In this document: positions 18,601 to 27,300 of the stretch, piece after piece
Position numbering within the stretch: the first letter of the stretch is position 1
How the letters are laid out: each line of letters begins with the position of its first letter
Assembly: GCA_965214035.1 (NCBI GenBank)
Contig: OZ243932.1
Coordinates: 1,550,001 to 1,614,000 of the forward strand
Length of the DNA stretch: 64,000 nt
Source of the DNA: JAJDYQ01 sp965214035
GTDB taxonomy: Bacteria > Pseudomonadota > Gammaproteobacteria > JAJDYQ01
Direction: 5' to 3'
Program-made: the position numbers and the translations under genes
Notes under the pieces: generated by a model
The model's input: only the letters and a program-made list of their open reading frames with translations
What the model was told of the DNA's origin: nothing
Databases searched by the model: none

Positions 18601-21600
18601 GCAAACCGTGAATCGGATACATGGATGGTCAGAGTGCCGTTGGGCTGATCCATATTGTTATCACTAATAGAGTATTCATAATCCACTGGTATTCCCAAAA
18701 GGTCATCCACAAGGTTTACAGATGTGGTATAACCAGTGGTAAGAGTTATAAAATTACTGGGGTTGCCCAAACGTTGCGCCACCGGCGGGTCCGCAGTGAA
18801 TCGAGCCAGAATGGACGACCCCCCTTCCTCGATGGTTGTTCCACCATTTGGCAAGCTGACAGTCAATGTCGGATCATCGTCGTCCGTGACGGTGACTGTG
18901 ACAGAGTCCAGTTCCAGAACAGTGGTATAGGCACCACCGTCAGCGGTGCTGATGGTGTGGGTGATGGTCCCGGTGCGCTCATCACCGGTGTTGTGGGTGT
19001 CGTCATTGACGCCGGTCACGGTCACGGTCTGCGGCTGGTTCCAGTTGGATATAGTAAAGGTCAGGATGGGCGGAGCCACCGTGAATGTGGCTGTATCACC
19101 GGAGGCCATCACGGCGACATTGCCGACCGGCAGCGTGTTCAGCACCACGGTGTAGCTGTCGATACCGCTGTCTTCGGCTACGGTGACAGAGGCCGGATTG
19201 ACAGTGATGCCGACTGTGGTCGGCACCGTGACATCGTTGACCTGCACACTGAAGGTGTTACTGCCGCTGTGCGGGTCGGCACCACCGCCCACATTGGTGT
19301 TCAGACTGCTGTGGTCAAAGCCATTGGGCCCATCACCGTCCGGACCCAGGGCGATAACATAAGTTTCGGAACCACCGCCTTCCACCGTATCGTCGCCGAT
19401 GGCGGTCAAGGTCAGTTCAGCCGTCTGTGCGTCGGCATTCTCAAAGCGCAGCAGCGGAGTCATTGTGTTCTCATTGGACAGAACCACACCGGTTCCGGTC
19501 GCACTCAGGCTCCAGTCCGCCGGTTCGACATCGGTACCGGTTACGCTCAGCGGTACGTCAATAATCTCGCCGGCAACCAGGGCACGGCTGAGTTGTACGG
19601 TGAAGGCGACGGTGCCGCCCTCGTCAATGGCACCCGTGCCGGTGCGAATCAGGCTGACCTCGGTCGGGTCGTTGTCAATGATGGTCAGCGTGACCATGGA
19701 CGGAGAACCGGCTGTAAAGCCTCTTACGACGGATATGTCGATAGTCAGCGTACCATTGGGCTGATCGTCATCGTTGTCAGTAATCTCAAATTCAAACTCG
19801 AGATCAGGGTCGAAATTGTTATTCAATGCCATCAAAGAAGACCATCCATAACCAGGGCTGAAAAATAGAACACTTGACTGATGTTGATTTAGAGGGCGAG
19901 AACTATCCCCCGCCCCCAGTTCAAGGTCTGCGGTCATTCGAACTCTGATAGAACCACCTCCTTCCTCGATGGTTGTTTCACTATTTGGCAAGCTGACAGT
20001 CAATGTCGGATCATCGTCGTCCATGACGGTAACTGTGACAGAGTCCAGTTCCAGAACAGTGGTATAGGCACCACCGTCAGCGGTGCTGATGGTGTGGGTG
20101 ATGGCCCCGGTGCGCTCGTCACCGGTGTTGTGGGTGTCGTCATTGACGCCGGTCACGGTCACGGTCTGCGGCTGGTTCCAGTTGGATATAGTAAAGGTCA
20201 GGGTGGGCGGAGCCACCGTGAATGTGGCTGTATCACCGGAGGCCATCACGGCGACATTGCCGACCGGCAGCGTGTTCAGCACCACGGTGTAGCTGTCGAT
20301 ACCGCTGTCTTCGGCTACGGTGACAGAGGCCGGATTGACAGTGATACCGACTGTGGTCGGCACCGTGACATCGTTGACCTGCACACTGAAGGCGTTACTG
20401 CCGCTGTGCGGGTCGGCACCACCGCCCACATTGGTGTTCAGACTGCTGTGGTCAAAGCCATTGGGCCCATCACCGTCCAGACCCAGGGCGATAACATAAG
20501 TTTCGGAACCACCGCCTTCCACCGTATCGTCGCCGATGGCGGTCAAGGTCAGTTCGGCCGTCTGTGCGCCGGCATTCTCAAAGCGCAGCAGCGGAGTCAT
20601 TGTGTTCTCATTGGACAGAACCACACCGGTACCGGTCGCACTCAGGCTCCAGTCCGCCGGTTCGACATCGGTACCGGTTACGCTCAGCGGTACGTCAATA
20701 ATCTCGCCGGCGATCAGGGCACGGCTGAGTTGTACGGTGAAGGCGACGGTGCCGCCCTCGTCAATGGCACCCGTGCCGGTGCGAATCAGGCTGACCTCGG
20801 TCGGGTCGTTGTCAATGATGGTCAGCGTGACCATGGACGGAGAACCGGCTGAAAAGCCTCTCATGACGGATATGTCGATAGTCACCGTACCATTGGGCTG
20901 ATCGTCATCGTTGTCAGCAATATCAAATTCAAAATCGAGATCAGGGTCGAAACTGAAATCCGCTGAATCCAAAGAATCCCGTCTATAACCAGGGCTGAAA
21001 GATAGAACAGTTAACAGACTTTGATTTAGAAAGTAAGAACTATCCCCTATCCCCGGTTCAGGGTCTGCGGTCATTCGAACTGCGGTAGGATCACCTCCTT
21101 CCTCGATGGTTGTTTCACCATTTGGCAAGCTGACAGTCAATGTCGGATCATCGTCGTCCATGACGGTAACTGCGACAGAGTCCAGTTCCAGACCGGTGGT
21201 ATAGGCACCACCGTCAGCGGTGCTGATGGTGTGGGTGATGGTCCCGGTGCGCTCGTCACCGGTGTTGTGGGTGTCGTCATTGACGCCGGTCACGGTCACG
21301 GTCTGCGGCTGGTTCCAGTTGGATGTAGCAAAGGTCAGCATGAGTGGAGCCACCGTGAATGTGGCTGTATCACCGGAGGTGACCATCACGGCGACATTGC
21401 CGACCGGCAGCGTGTTCAGCACCACGGTGTAGCGGTCGGTACCTCTGTCTTCCTGGGCTACGGTCTGGGTGGATGAGGACAGTGTCACGCCGGCCGTCTG
21501 GGCGGCGACCTGGGCCGGCAGGCCGATGAGTAGAATCGGCAGAAGCAGGCTGCGGCACAGCCGGCGGACAGTTGGGCTGGCGGACTCAGGGCAGGCGGAC

Positions 21601-21980
21601 TCAGGGCTGGCGGACTCAGGGCAGGCGGATTCGGGCAGAGTCCCGGCGGCATGTTTTGCCGCACGGGACAGCATGGCCATGAAGCGCCTCATGGCCGATT
21701 TCCCCACCATTTGAGGGGAGGGGGGGGGGGGGGGGGGTGATAGCGGCCAGCAGCTGACAAATAGCGGCTGGTTTAATGGATGGCTGTTTGCAGATGGCAG
21801 CCAATGTTCAGCAACAGCAGGGAATTGATGGCATGGCTGTGCCCCGCCATGCGCAGAACCGGTATCCGCAACGGCACGGTGACTCATCCATTGCATCACC
21901 TTGCAGGCACGGTGGAGTATGGCGGTGAATCTGCCGCCGGATTCAGACCGGCCGGTTTTCATAGCCCGATTCCTATTCAT
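12603..21980 (-). CDS. Giant Calx-beta repeat autotransporter, second copy, with poly-C switch tract
   Basis: About 3125 residues from the ATG at 21980, chosen because GGGAGG stands seven bases upstream; the frame is open to 22055. Order: leader (1-81); six prolines (82-87) from an 18-base C run; an in-frame pentapeptide repeat (about 116-135); signal peptide (about 139-160, LLLPILLIGLPAQVAAQ); then directly repeats without the globular domain of copy 1. Repeat blocks carry SNWNQPQTVTVTGVNDDT and IIDNDPTEVSLIRTG in several near-identical copies with periods of about 1842 and 1137 bases. The C-terminal barrel (about 2737-3125) and linker MWLPRFGLTAIEHML match copy 1. Predicted type V secreted surface protein. 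A second possible start with a GGTGGGG box lies just after the tract (MRRFMAML). Confidence 0.85.
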   Translation of the reverse strand: MNRNRAMKTGRSESGGRFTAILHRACKVMQWMSHRAVADTGSAHGGAQPCHQFPAVAEHWLPSANSHPLNQPLFVSCWPLSPPPPPPSPQMVGKSAMRRFMAMLSRAAKHAAGTLPESACPESASPESACPESASPTVRRLCRSLLLPILLIGLPAQVAAQTAGVTLSSSTQTVAQEDRGTDRYTVVLNTLPVGNVAVMVTSGDTATFTVAPLMLTFATSNWNQPQTVTVTGVNDDTHNTGDERTGTITHTISTADGGAYTTGLELDSVAVTVMDDDDPTLTVSLPNGETTIEEGGDPTAVRMTADPEPGIGDSSYFLNQSLLTVLSFSPGYRRDSLDSADFSFDPDLDFEFDIADNDDDQPNGTVTIDISVMRGFSAGSPSMVTLTIIDNDPTEVSLIRTGTGAIDEGGTVAFTVQLSRALIAGEIIDVPLSVTGTDVEPADWSLSATGTGVVLSNENTMTPLLRFENAGAQTAELTLTAIGDDTVEGGGSETYVIALGLDGDGPNGFDHSSLNTNVGGGADPHSGSNAFSVQVNDVTVPTTVGITVNPASVTVAEDSGIDSYTVVLNTLPVGNVAVMASGDTATFTVAPPTLTFTISNWNQPQTVTVTGVNDDTHNTGDERTGAITHTISTADGGAYTTVLELDSVTVTVMDDDDPTLTVSLPNSETTIEEGGGSIRVRMTADLELGAGDSSRPLNQHQSSVLFFSPGYGWSSLMALNNNFDPDLEFEFEITDNDDDQPNGTLTIDISVVRGFTAGSPSMVTLTIIDNDPTEVSLIRTGTGAIDEGGTVAFTVQLSRALVAGEIIDVPLSVTGTDVEPADWSLSATGTGVVLSNENTMTPLLRFENADAQTAELTLTAIGDDTVEGGGSETYVIALGPDGDGPNGFDHSSLNTNVGGGADPHSGSNTFSVQVNDVTVPTTVGITVNPASVTVAEDSGIDSYTVVLNTLPVGNVAVMASGDTATFTVAPPILTFTISNWNQPQTVTVTGVNDDTHNTGDERTGTITHTISTADGGAYTTVLELDSVTVTVTDDDDPTLTVSLPNGGTTIEEGGSSILARFTADPPVAQRLGNPSNFITLTTGYTTSVNLVDDLLGIPVDYEYSISDNNMDQPNGTLTIHVSDSRFAAGSPSMVTLPIIDNDPTEVSLIRTGSTGAIDEGQAVTFTVELGRALIAGEIIEVPLSVTGTDVEPADWSLSATGTGVVLSNENTMTPLLRFENADAQTAELTLTANGDDTLEGGGSETYVIALGPDGDVPNGFDQDSLNTNVGGGADPHSGSNTFSVQVDDPTLTVSLPNGETTIEEGGSSITARFTVDPPVADVLGTPDDFITLTTGYSLTSSLTSGLLTRPVDVEYFIDEFDENNMDQPNGTMTIHVSDPLERFAAGSPSMVTLTVIDNDPTEVSLIRTGSTGAIDEGQAVTFTVELGRALVAGEIIEVPLSVTGIDVEPADWSLSATGTGVVLSNENTMTPLLRFEDAGAQTAELTLTANGDNMVEGGGSETYVIALGLDGDGPNGFDHSSLNTNVGGGADPHSGSNTFSVQVNDATVMPMITITGGTTVTEGMGSASFTLTATPAPTDALTLMLNVTGGSDFIATSGAQTVALNSGSSTVTYLIATQGDAVDEPNGTVTVTVGDGTGYEVGDPSVASVGVHDDDATTVTLAGDPGNVAEGDSKPLTLTLGRALEAGEQLTVRLTFGGTATFGTDYTLTGTAANGVDYSDLSGGSVTFSADGQMATLTLMAQTDAVIETGGETVRIVLGTLDSNSGTNLGGGASGTDNLSDFTIEDATVPTTVGITVNPASVTVAEDSGTDSYTVVLNTQPGGNVAMMVTSSDAATFTVAPLMLTFATSNWNQPQAVTVTGVNDDTHNTGDERTGTITHTISTADGGAYTTVLELDSVAVTVMDDDDPTLTVSLPNGDTTIEEGGSSITARFTADPPVSQFLNDPRTFRTLTTGYGGGEAVVSDLLETPVDVEYTISENNMDQPNGTMTIHVSDPRFAAGSPSMVTLTIIDNDPTEVSLIRTGSTGAIDEGQAVTFTIELGRALVAGEIIDVPLSVTGTDVEPADWSLSATGTGVVLSNENTMTPLLRFENAGAQTAELTLTANGDNTVEGGGSETYVIALGLDGDGPNGFDHSSLNTNVGGGADPHSGSNTFSVQVNDVIVMPMITITGGATVTEGMGSASFTLTATPAPTDALTLMLNVTGGSGFIATSGAQTVALNSGSSTVTYLIATQGDAVDEANGTVTVTVGDGTGYEVGDPSVASVGVHDDDATPVTLAGDPGNVAEGDSKPLTLTLGRALEAGEQLTVRLTFGGTATFGTDYTLTGTTANGVDYSDLSGGSVTFSAGGQIATLTLMARTDAVVETGGELVRIGLGTLDSNSGTNLGGGASGTDNLADFTIEDATVPTTVGITANPASVTVAEDSGTDSYTVVLNMLPVGNVAVMVTSSDAATFTVAPLMLTFATSNWNQPQAVTVTGVNDDTDNTGDERTGTITHTISTADGGAYTTVLELDSVAVTVTDDDDPTLTEDPAIVLTPATAISLIEGSTTSYTVALATEPTAEVVITLSGVTTALRADTDADMVGDQNTLTFSSDNWNEAQIVTLTAGTDSNALSNRVILTHMASGGNYDDALVVDLEVVVGSTEAMQAAQSMWLPRFGLTAIEHMLGGLHHRFAASDQPGLSGNLNGLPRGQSFNAARLLSSRGGPDASVLGIEQLGAGSSDRPRKLSRTLSLPKLLPSMLRGSHFTLSDEDGTSIWGRASYSSYKDADDGTSIDGEVTTAMLGVDHSSGRTLLGLALAYSDSDGEWQGQGESDKGELSGTLASLLPYLRYDLTERLQLWGAASYGRGDLEQTSETTGVESEHDLEQVSATLGLRGTLLDRPVEEGGLSLKLISDMTLARIEADDSGVMAGTEADTQRFRMGLEWSWQLPEGGGMRLTPELELGLRYDGGDTSEGFGLELGGGLNWQLPARGLTFDVRSRYLLEHEASGREEWGLSGSLRYKARPDSAHGPSFSLRHEYGNAPAASGLDRLLSDSLTDALKEDNADTADVSSRWTLKGEWGFALMDDATGIPYASLSASDAKRDLTLGWRLLSNPAGLKSKLDIKAIRREQDDNNPRHSVGAEWKLNW
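14441..18124. repeat. Macro-repeat of about 1842 bases, two copies in tandem
   Basis: The segment around 14441-16282 recurs at about 16283-18124 with long stretches of identity, for example the block around 14502 and again at 16344. Each unit holds a full set of SNWNQPQ, NDP-TEVSLIRTG and DDDAT-type repeats. It is inside the coding region and, at 614 codons, in frame, so gain or loss by recombination would keep the gene open. Confidence 0.75.
18895..21170. repeat. Macro-repeat of about 1137 bases, two or more copies in tandem
   Basis: Matching positions at 18957, 20094 and 21231 are 1137 bases apart (379 codons). The units differ mainly in a short variable part (about 19780-19940 compared with 20920-21080), where the encoded residues diverge while the flanks are almost identical. 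Confidence 0.75.
21576..21635 (-). repeat. Four 15-bp tandem repeats in the leader of the second giant gene
   Basis: Units 21576-21590, 21591-21605, 21606-21620 and 21621-21635 differ by one or two bases and encode the pentapeptides PESAC and PESAS between the poly-C tract and the signal peptide. Because units are 15 bases, copy number changes do not alter the frame. Confidence 0.85.
21720..21737 (-). repeat. 18-base poly-C (poly-G on plus) tract inside the second giant gene
   Basis: Eighteen consecutive G on the plus strand encode Pro82-Pro87; one A and four more G follow at 21715-21719. The position relative to start and signal peptide is like that of the 26-base tract of copy 1. Length is as given in the sequence and may vary between cells or be misassembled. 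Confidence 0.9.
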
Positions 21981-22286
21981 TATACTGCCCTCCCTTTTCA
22001 AATAGACGATTTGCAGACAGTATAACCCGCCTCCTGCCTGCACACAATAACCCATTGTAAAACAGCTCTATATGGCATTGTCAAGCCATTTAACACCCGG
22101 TTTAGCATCAATTTCCGATATTGACCCTGAAATCTGTTGATTCGGCCGGTTTTGCCGTATTCATCGAGGCTGACAGGACCTGTTTTCGGGGTTGTCGGGT
22201 CGGGAGAGGGCAATAAAATTATGCCATTGTCGGTTTTTTGGCTTACACTGGTTGTCAGAGGTATCCCTATCTATCAGGAGGATTTT

Positions 22287-24230
22287 ATGTCAGATAAACT
22301 TTACCCTGTGCCGGAGGCGTTTGCCGCCCAGGCAAATTTGAACGCCGGACAGTATGAGTCAATGTATCGGCAGTCTGTTGAGGATCCTGAGGGGTTCTGG
22401 AGTGAGCAGGCTGGAAACTATCTTTCTTTCTTCAAGGAACCGACCACGACGCTGGACTGGTCTTATGACGAATCCGATCTGCATATCGAGTGGTTTGCCG
22501 GTGCTACTCTGAATGTGTCGTATCATTGCCTGGACCGCCATCTGCAGGTACGCGGCCAGCAAACCGCCATTCTCTGGGAGGGTGATGATCCGGGTGAGTC
22601 GCGTGCCATCAGCTATGCGGAGCTGCATGCGGATGTGAACCGGTTTGCCAATGCTCTCAAGGCGCGTGGCGTCGGCAAGGGGGACCGGGTTTCCATTTAT
22701 ATGCCCATGATCCCGGAGGCAGCCGTCGCCATGCTGGCCTGCACCCGTATCGGTGCGGTGCATTCCATTGTGTTCAGTGCCTTTTCTGCCGATGCACTGG
22801 CCAGCCGTATCCAGGATTCCGACTGCCGGGTCGTGATTACGGCCGATGTCGCTGTGCGTGCCGGCAAGGCGCTGCCGCTAAAGGCCAGCGCCGACAGGGC
22901 TATCGGGCAGTGTCCGGATGTGCATACCTGTTTTGTTGTGCGGCGTGGCGACGGCGATTGTGATTTTAATGAGGGACGCGATGTCTGGTATCACGAGGCG
23001 CTCTCGGCAGCCGATGATGTCTGTGAGCCGGAACCAATGAGTGCCGAGGATCCGTTGTTCATCCTCTATACTTCCGGTTCGACAGGCAAGCCGAAGGGGG
23101 TGCTGCATTCCACTGCCGGCTATCTGTTGCAGGCCGCCATGACCCATAAGCTGGTGTTTGATTATAAGGATGGCGAGGTTTATTGGTGTACGGCCGATAT
23201 TGGCTGGATAACCGGTCATAGTTATATTGTCTATGGACCGCTGGCCAATGGCGCGATTTCCCTGATGTTCGAGGGTGTGCCGACTTATCCGGATGCCGGC
23301 CGTTTCTGGCAGGTGGTCGATAAGCATCAGGTCGCTGTCTTTTATACGGCTCCAACCGCTATCCGTGCCTTGATGGCGCAGGGGGATGAGCCGGTCAAGG
23401 CAGCTTCGCGTTCTTCCCTGCGTCTGTTGGGTACGGTCGGTGAACCTATCAATCCGGAAGCCTGGCAGTGGTATTATCAGGTGGTGGGCAGCGGTCGTTG
23501 TCCTATCGTCGATACCTGGTGGCAGACTGAAACCGGTGCCCATTTGTTGACACCTCTGCCGGGCGCAACCGCCCTGAAACCAGGTTCCGCCACCCGGCCG
23601 TTCTTCGGTGTGCAGCCGGTGTTGCTGGATGATCAGGGCAATGAGGTCATGGGTGAACCGGCCGAGGGCAATCTGGCTATCAGGCATCCCTGGCCGTCGC
23701 AGATGCGTACTGTTTATGGCGATCATCGCCGGTTTTTTGAGACTTATTTCCAGATGTTTCCAGGTTATTATTTTACCGGAGACGGGGCTCGCCGGGATGA
23801 GGATGGCTATTACTGGATTACCGGTCGGGTCGATGATGTGTTGAATGTCTCCGGGCATCGCATGGGTACCGCCGAGATTGAGTCGGCACTGGTGCTGCAT
23901 GAGAAGGTCGCCGAGGCCGCCGTTGTCGGTTATCCGCATGAAATTACCGGTCAGGGCATTTATGCCTATGTCACTTTGATGAAGGGTGAATCAGGCAATG
24001 ATACGTTGTCGGCAGAGCTGATCGGACTGGTGCGCCGGGAAATCGGACCGATCGCCAAGGTCAATATCATTCAGTGGGCACCCGGTCTGCCAAAGACGCG
24101 CTCCGGAAAAATCATGCGCCGTATTCTGCGCAAAATTGCCGCCAATGAGATCGATGCGCTGGGAGATACTTCAACTCTGGCCGATCCGTCGGTTGTCGAT
24201 AATTTGATTGAAAATCGGGCTAATATCTGA
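22287..24230 (+). CDS. acs: Acetyl-CoA synthetase
   Basis: Cytosolic AMP-forming acetate-CoA ligase (acetate + ATP + CoA to acetyl-CoA), 647 residues from the ATG at 22287, which has AGGAGG six bases upstream; the open frame reaches 22137 without such a site. Visible motifs: YTSGSTGKPKG (ATP-binding P-loop), DTWWQTETG (acetate pocket), TGDGARRDEDGYYWITGR and, near the end, LPKTRSGKIMRRILR, whose SGK lysine is the known regulatory acetylation site. Length matches E. coli Acs (652). A CrbS-like sensor follows 91 bases downstream on the same strand, which suggests that this enzyme is the target of that pathway. Confidence 0.95.
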   Translation: MSDKLYPVPEAFAAQANLNAGQYESMYRQSVEDPEGFWSEQAGNYLSFFKEPTTTLDWSYDESDLHIEWFAGATLNVSYHCLDRHLQVRGQQTAILWEGDDPGESRAISYAELHADVNRFANALKARGVGKGDRVSIYMPMIPEAAVAMLACTRIGAVHSIVFSAFSADALASRIQDSDCRVVITADVAVRAGKALPLKASADRAIGQCPDVHTCFVVRRGDGDCDFNEGRDVWYHEALSAADDVCEPEPMSAEDPLFILYTSGSTGKPKGVLHSTAGYLLQAAMTHKLVFDYKDGEVYWCTADIGWITGHSYIVYGPLANGAISLMFEGVPTYPDAGRFWQVVDKHQVAVFYTAPTAIRALMAQGDEPVKAASRSSLRLLGTVGEPINPEAWQWYYQVVGSGRCPIVDTWWQTETGAHLLTPLPGATALKPGSATRPFFGVQPVLLDDQGNEVMGEPAEGNLAIRHPWPSQMRTVYGDHRRFFETYFQMFPGYYFTGDGARRDEDGYYWITGRVDDVLNVSGHRMGTAEIESALVLHEKVAEAAVVGYPHEITGQGIYAYVTLMKGESGNDTLSAELIGLVRREIGPIAKVNIIQWAPGLPKTRSGKIMRRILRKIAANEIDALGDTSTLADPSVVDNLIENRANI

Positions 24231-24321
24231 GAATGCCTGTTATGGTCGGTCGGGGACGCTGAGCTACTGACCGATTCCTTTTTACCATGAACCGGTCGTT
24301 GCCCTGTTGCGGACGCCCTAT

Positions 24322-27300
24322 ATGATTAGTGATCACTGGTTGATTGTTTATACTGCGCTTTATCTGGGCGTGCTGTTTTTTATCGCGTATCGAAGCGATC
24401 AGCAACCGGTCGGCCAGTTTTCTCCGCATCAACCGCTTATTTATACGTTGTCCATTACGGTCTATTGCACATCATGGACATTTTTCGGGGCGGTGGGCAG
24501 TGCTGCCCAGTCGGGCTGGGATTTTTTCTCCATCTACCTTGGGCCGATTATTGTTTTCGTGTTTTTTTATCCCTTTTTGCAGAAGCTGGTCGATGTCAGC
24601 AAGCGACATAACACGACCAGCATCGCGGATTTTATCGCTACACGCTATGGTAAAAGTAACCGCCTGGCCGCCGTTGTCACCATTATCGCGCTGGTCGGCA
24701 TCCTGCCTTATATCTCCCTGCAGATCAAGGCGATTACCAGCGCCTATGATCTGTTGTCCGGCACCGGCAGCAAGACTGTAACAGATGGAGGTTTTATTGA
24801 TACGGCACTGGTGCTGAGTCTGATTCTGGCTGCCTTCTCCATGCTGTTTGGGGCCAGAACCATTGATGCCAGTGAGCATCACAGGGGCATGATTCATGCC
24901 GTCAGCTTTGAGTCGGCCATCAAGCTGCTGGCATTTCTGGCGGTCGCCATGTTCGCTCTGAATATGATCACGACAGCGACGGGGGGTGCCGCTGTACCCA
25001 CAACGGAAATGATGCTGTCCCATTTCAGTGAAAAGGAGATCACCGGTTCGTTTTTCGTCAAAACGGTTCTGGCAGCAGCGGCAATCATTTGTCTGCCGCG
25101 CCAGTTTCATGTGACGGCAGTGGAGGCGCGCGGTGATGAGTTGAGGACTGCCAGATGGGGCTTTCCGCTTTATCTGATCCTTTTCAGTGCCGCCGTTATT
25201 CCTGTTACCATCGCCGGCCTGCAGATGTCACCGAATCCTGCCAATGCGGATTTGTTTGTCCTTACCCTGCCCATGCACCAGGGACAGGACTGGTTGACGA
25301 TTGTCAGCTATATCGGCGGGTTTTCCGCTGCCACCGGCATGGTCATTGTTTCAACCATCGCCTTGAGCACCATGGTGTCAAACGATCTGATTTTCCCTCT
25401 GCTGGTGCGTCTCAGGAAGGCCGATAACAAAACCAATTTCTACCCCGCTCTGTTGTTGATACGCCGCTCCACTATCGTGGCGCTGATGTTGCTCGCCTAC
25501 GGGTATTATTTGCAGGCCGGCAGCGGCAAGTCATTGTATAGCATCGGCCTGCTGTCGTTCGCCGCCGCCGCACAGTTCACTCCTGCCATTATCGGCGGAC
25601 TGTATTGGGAGAAAGGACACCGTAATGGTGCCATGATCGGCCTCATCATCGGATTTATCATCTGGTTTTATACCCTGCTGTTGCCTTCTCTGAGTGGTTC
25701 CACCTGGCTGCCGGATGAGTTCGCGGTCTCCGGCATATTCGGTCTGGACTGGCTGAAACCTTATCAGTTGTTCGGCATCCCCTTTGAAGATCCTCTCACC
25801 CATGGCGTTTTCTGGAGCCTGTTGTTTAACGTCGCGGCCTATATCGTGTTTTCCCTGCGGGCAAGACATTCCTTTATGGATCAGCTACAGGCCCGCGCCT
25901 ATGTCAATCGCGACGAGGATCTGACTCGCGATACACGCAAGCATAGCTGGAATGTGCGGGTGGCTGATCTGTATGAGTTGTGTAAACGCATCATCGGCCC
26001 GGTCCGTGCCGAACAGTTTTTTCTGGAGTGCGGCCATGAGCTGGGCGAACGCATGAAGGAGAAGGCCGACACCCATTTGGTCCGGCAGACCGAAAAGGTG
26101 CTGGCAGGCACTATCGGTGCCGCCACGGCGGAACATCTGATGCGTACAGCACAGGCCCCTGAGGATTATGCCTATGGCGATATTTATCTGTGGCTGGATA
26201 AAACCAGTCAGGCATTACAGTTTAACCGCCAGATATTACAGGTTACAATCGATAATATCAATCAGGGTGTCAGCGTGGTCGATAGCGATCTCAGGCTGGT
26301 GGCCTGGAACCGTCGCTATATCGAATTGTTCGATTACCCTGATAATTTTATTGGTGTCGGCAAACCCATTGAAGAGGTTATCCGTTATAATGTCAATCGC
26401 GGCATGGGCATCATCAGCAAAGGAAGCTCCGGCGAAGAGGAAATCCGCAAGCGGCTTAATTATCTGAAACATGGAACACCCTATACGCATGTCAGACACT
26501 GGCCGGATGGTCGGGTCATGCAGACTCAGGGGGCCAAGCTGCCTGATGGCGGCTTTATTACTACGTTCACCGATATATCAACCCTGAAACAGGTGGAACG
26601 TGAGCTGGAGGAGACCAACCAAAATCTGGAACGCAAGGTCAATGAGCGTACCGAGATGTTGTCTCGCCTCAACTCCGAGCTGCAACAGGCCAAAGTCATG
26701 GCCGAGGACGCAACACGTAGCAAAACCCATTTTCTCGCCGCTGCCAGCCATGATCTGACCCAGCCACTGGGCGCTTCCAAACTCTATCTGGGTGCCCTGC
26801 TGGAAGACCTCGCCGATGATGAAGACAAGCAGAGTCTGGCCAGCAATGCCCTGGGCGCATTGAAAACGGCAGAATCTCTTTTGAAGTCGCTGCTGGATAT
26901 ATCCAAACTGGACTCAGGCAGTCTGAAACCAAAAATCAAGCGATTCCCGATTCAGCAAATCCTGACCGCCATCGATACGGAGTTCACCGTGCTGGCTGCC
27001 GAAAAGGGCCTGAAGCTGCGGGTCGTACCGACCCCGCTTGGCACCGAAAGTGACAGCACTTTGCTGCGCAGTATTCTGCAAAACTTTGTCAGCAACGCCA
27101 TTCGCTATACCGAAGCCGGTTCGATTATGGTGGTCTGCCGTCGTGAGGGTGACAAAACCCGTATCGAGATGCGCGATTCCGGCGTCGGCATTGCAGAGGA
27201 GAAAATCGCCACCATCTTTGAAGAGTTTCAGCAGCTCGACGAGACCAGCGAGGGGGTCGGGCTGGGGCTGTCTATCTGCCATCGCACGGCCAGATTGCTG

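Noticed and set aside
14441..21250. CRISPR-like array
   Set aside because: Repeats are long, coding and in frame, with no short constant repeat and unique spacers, and no cas genes.
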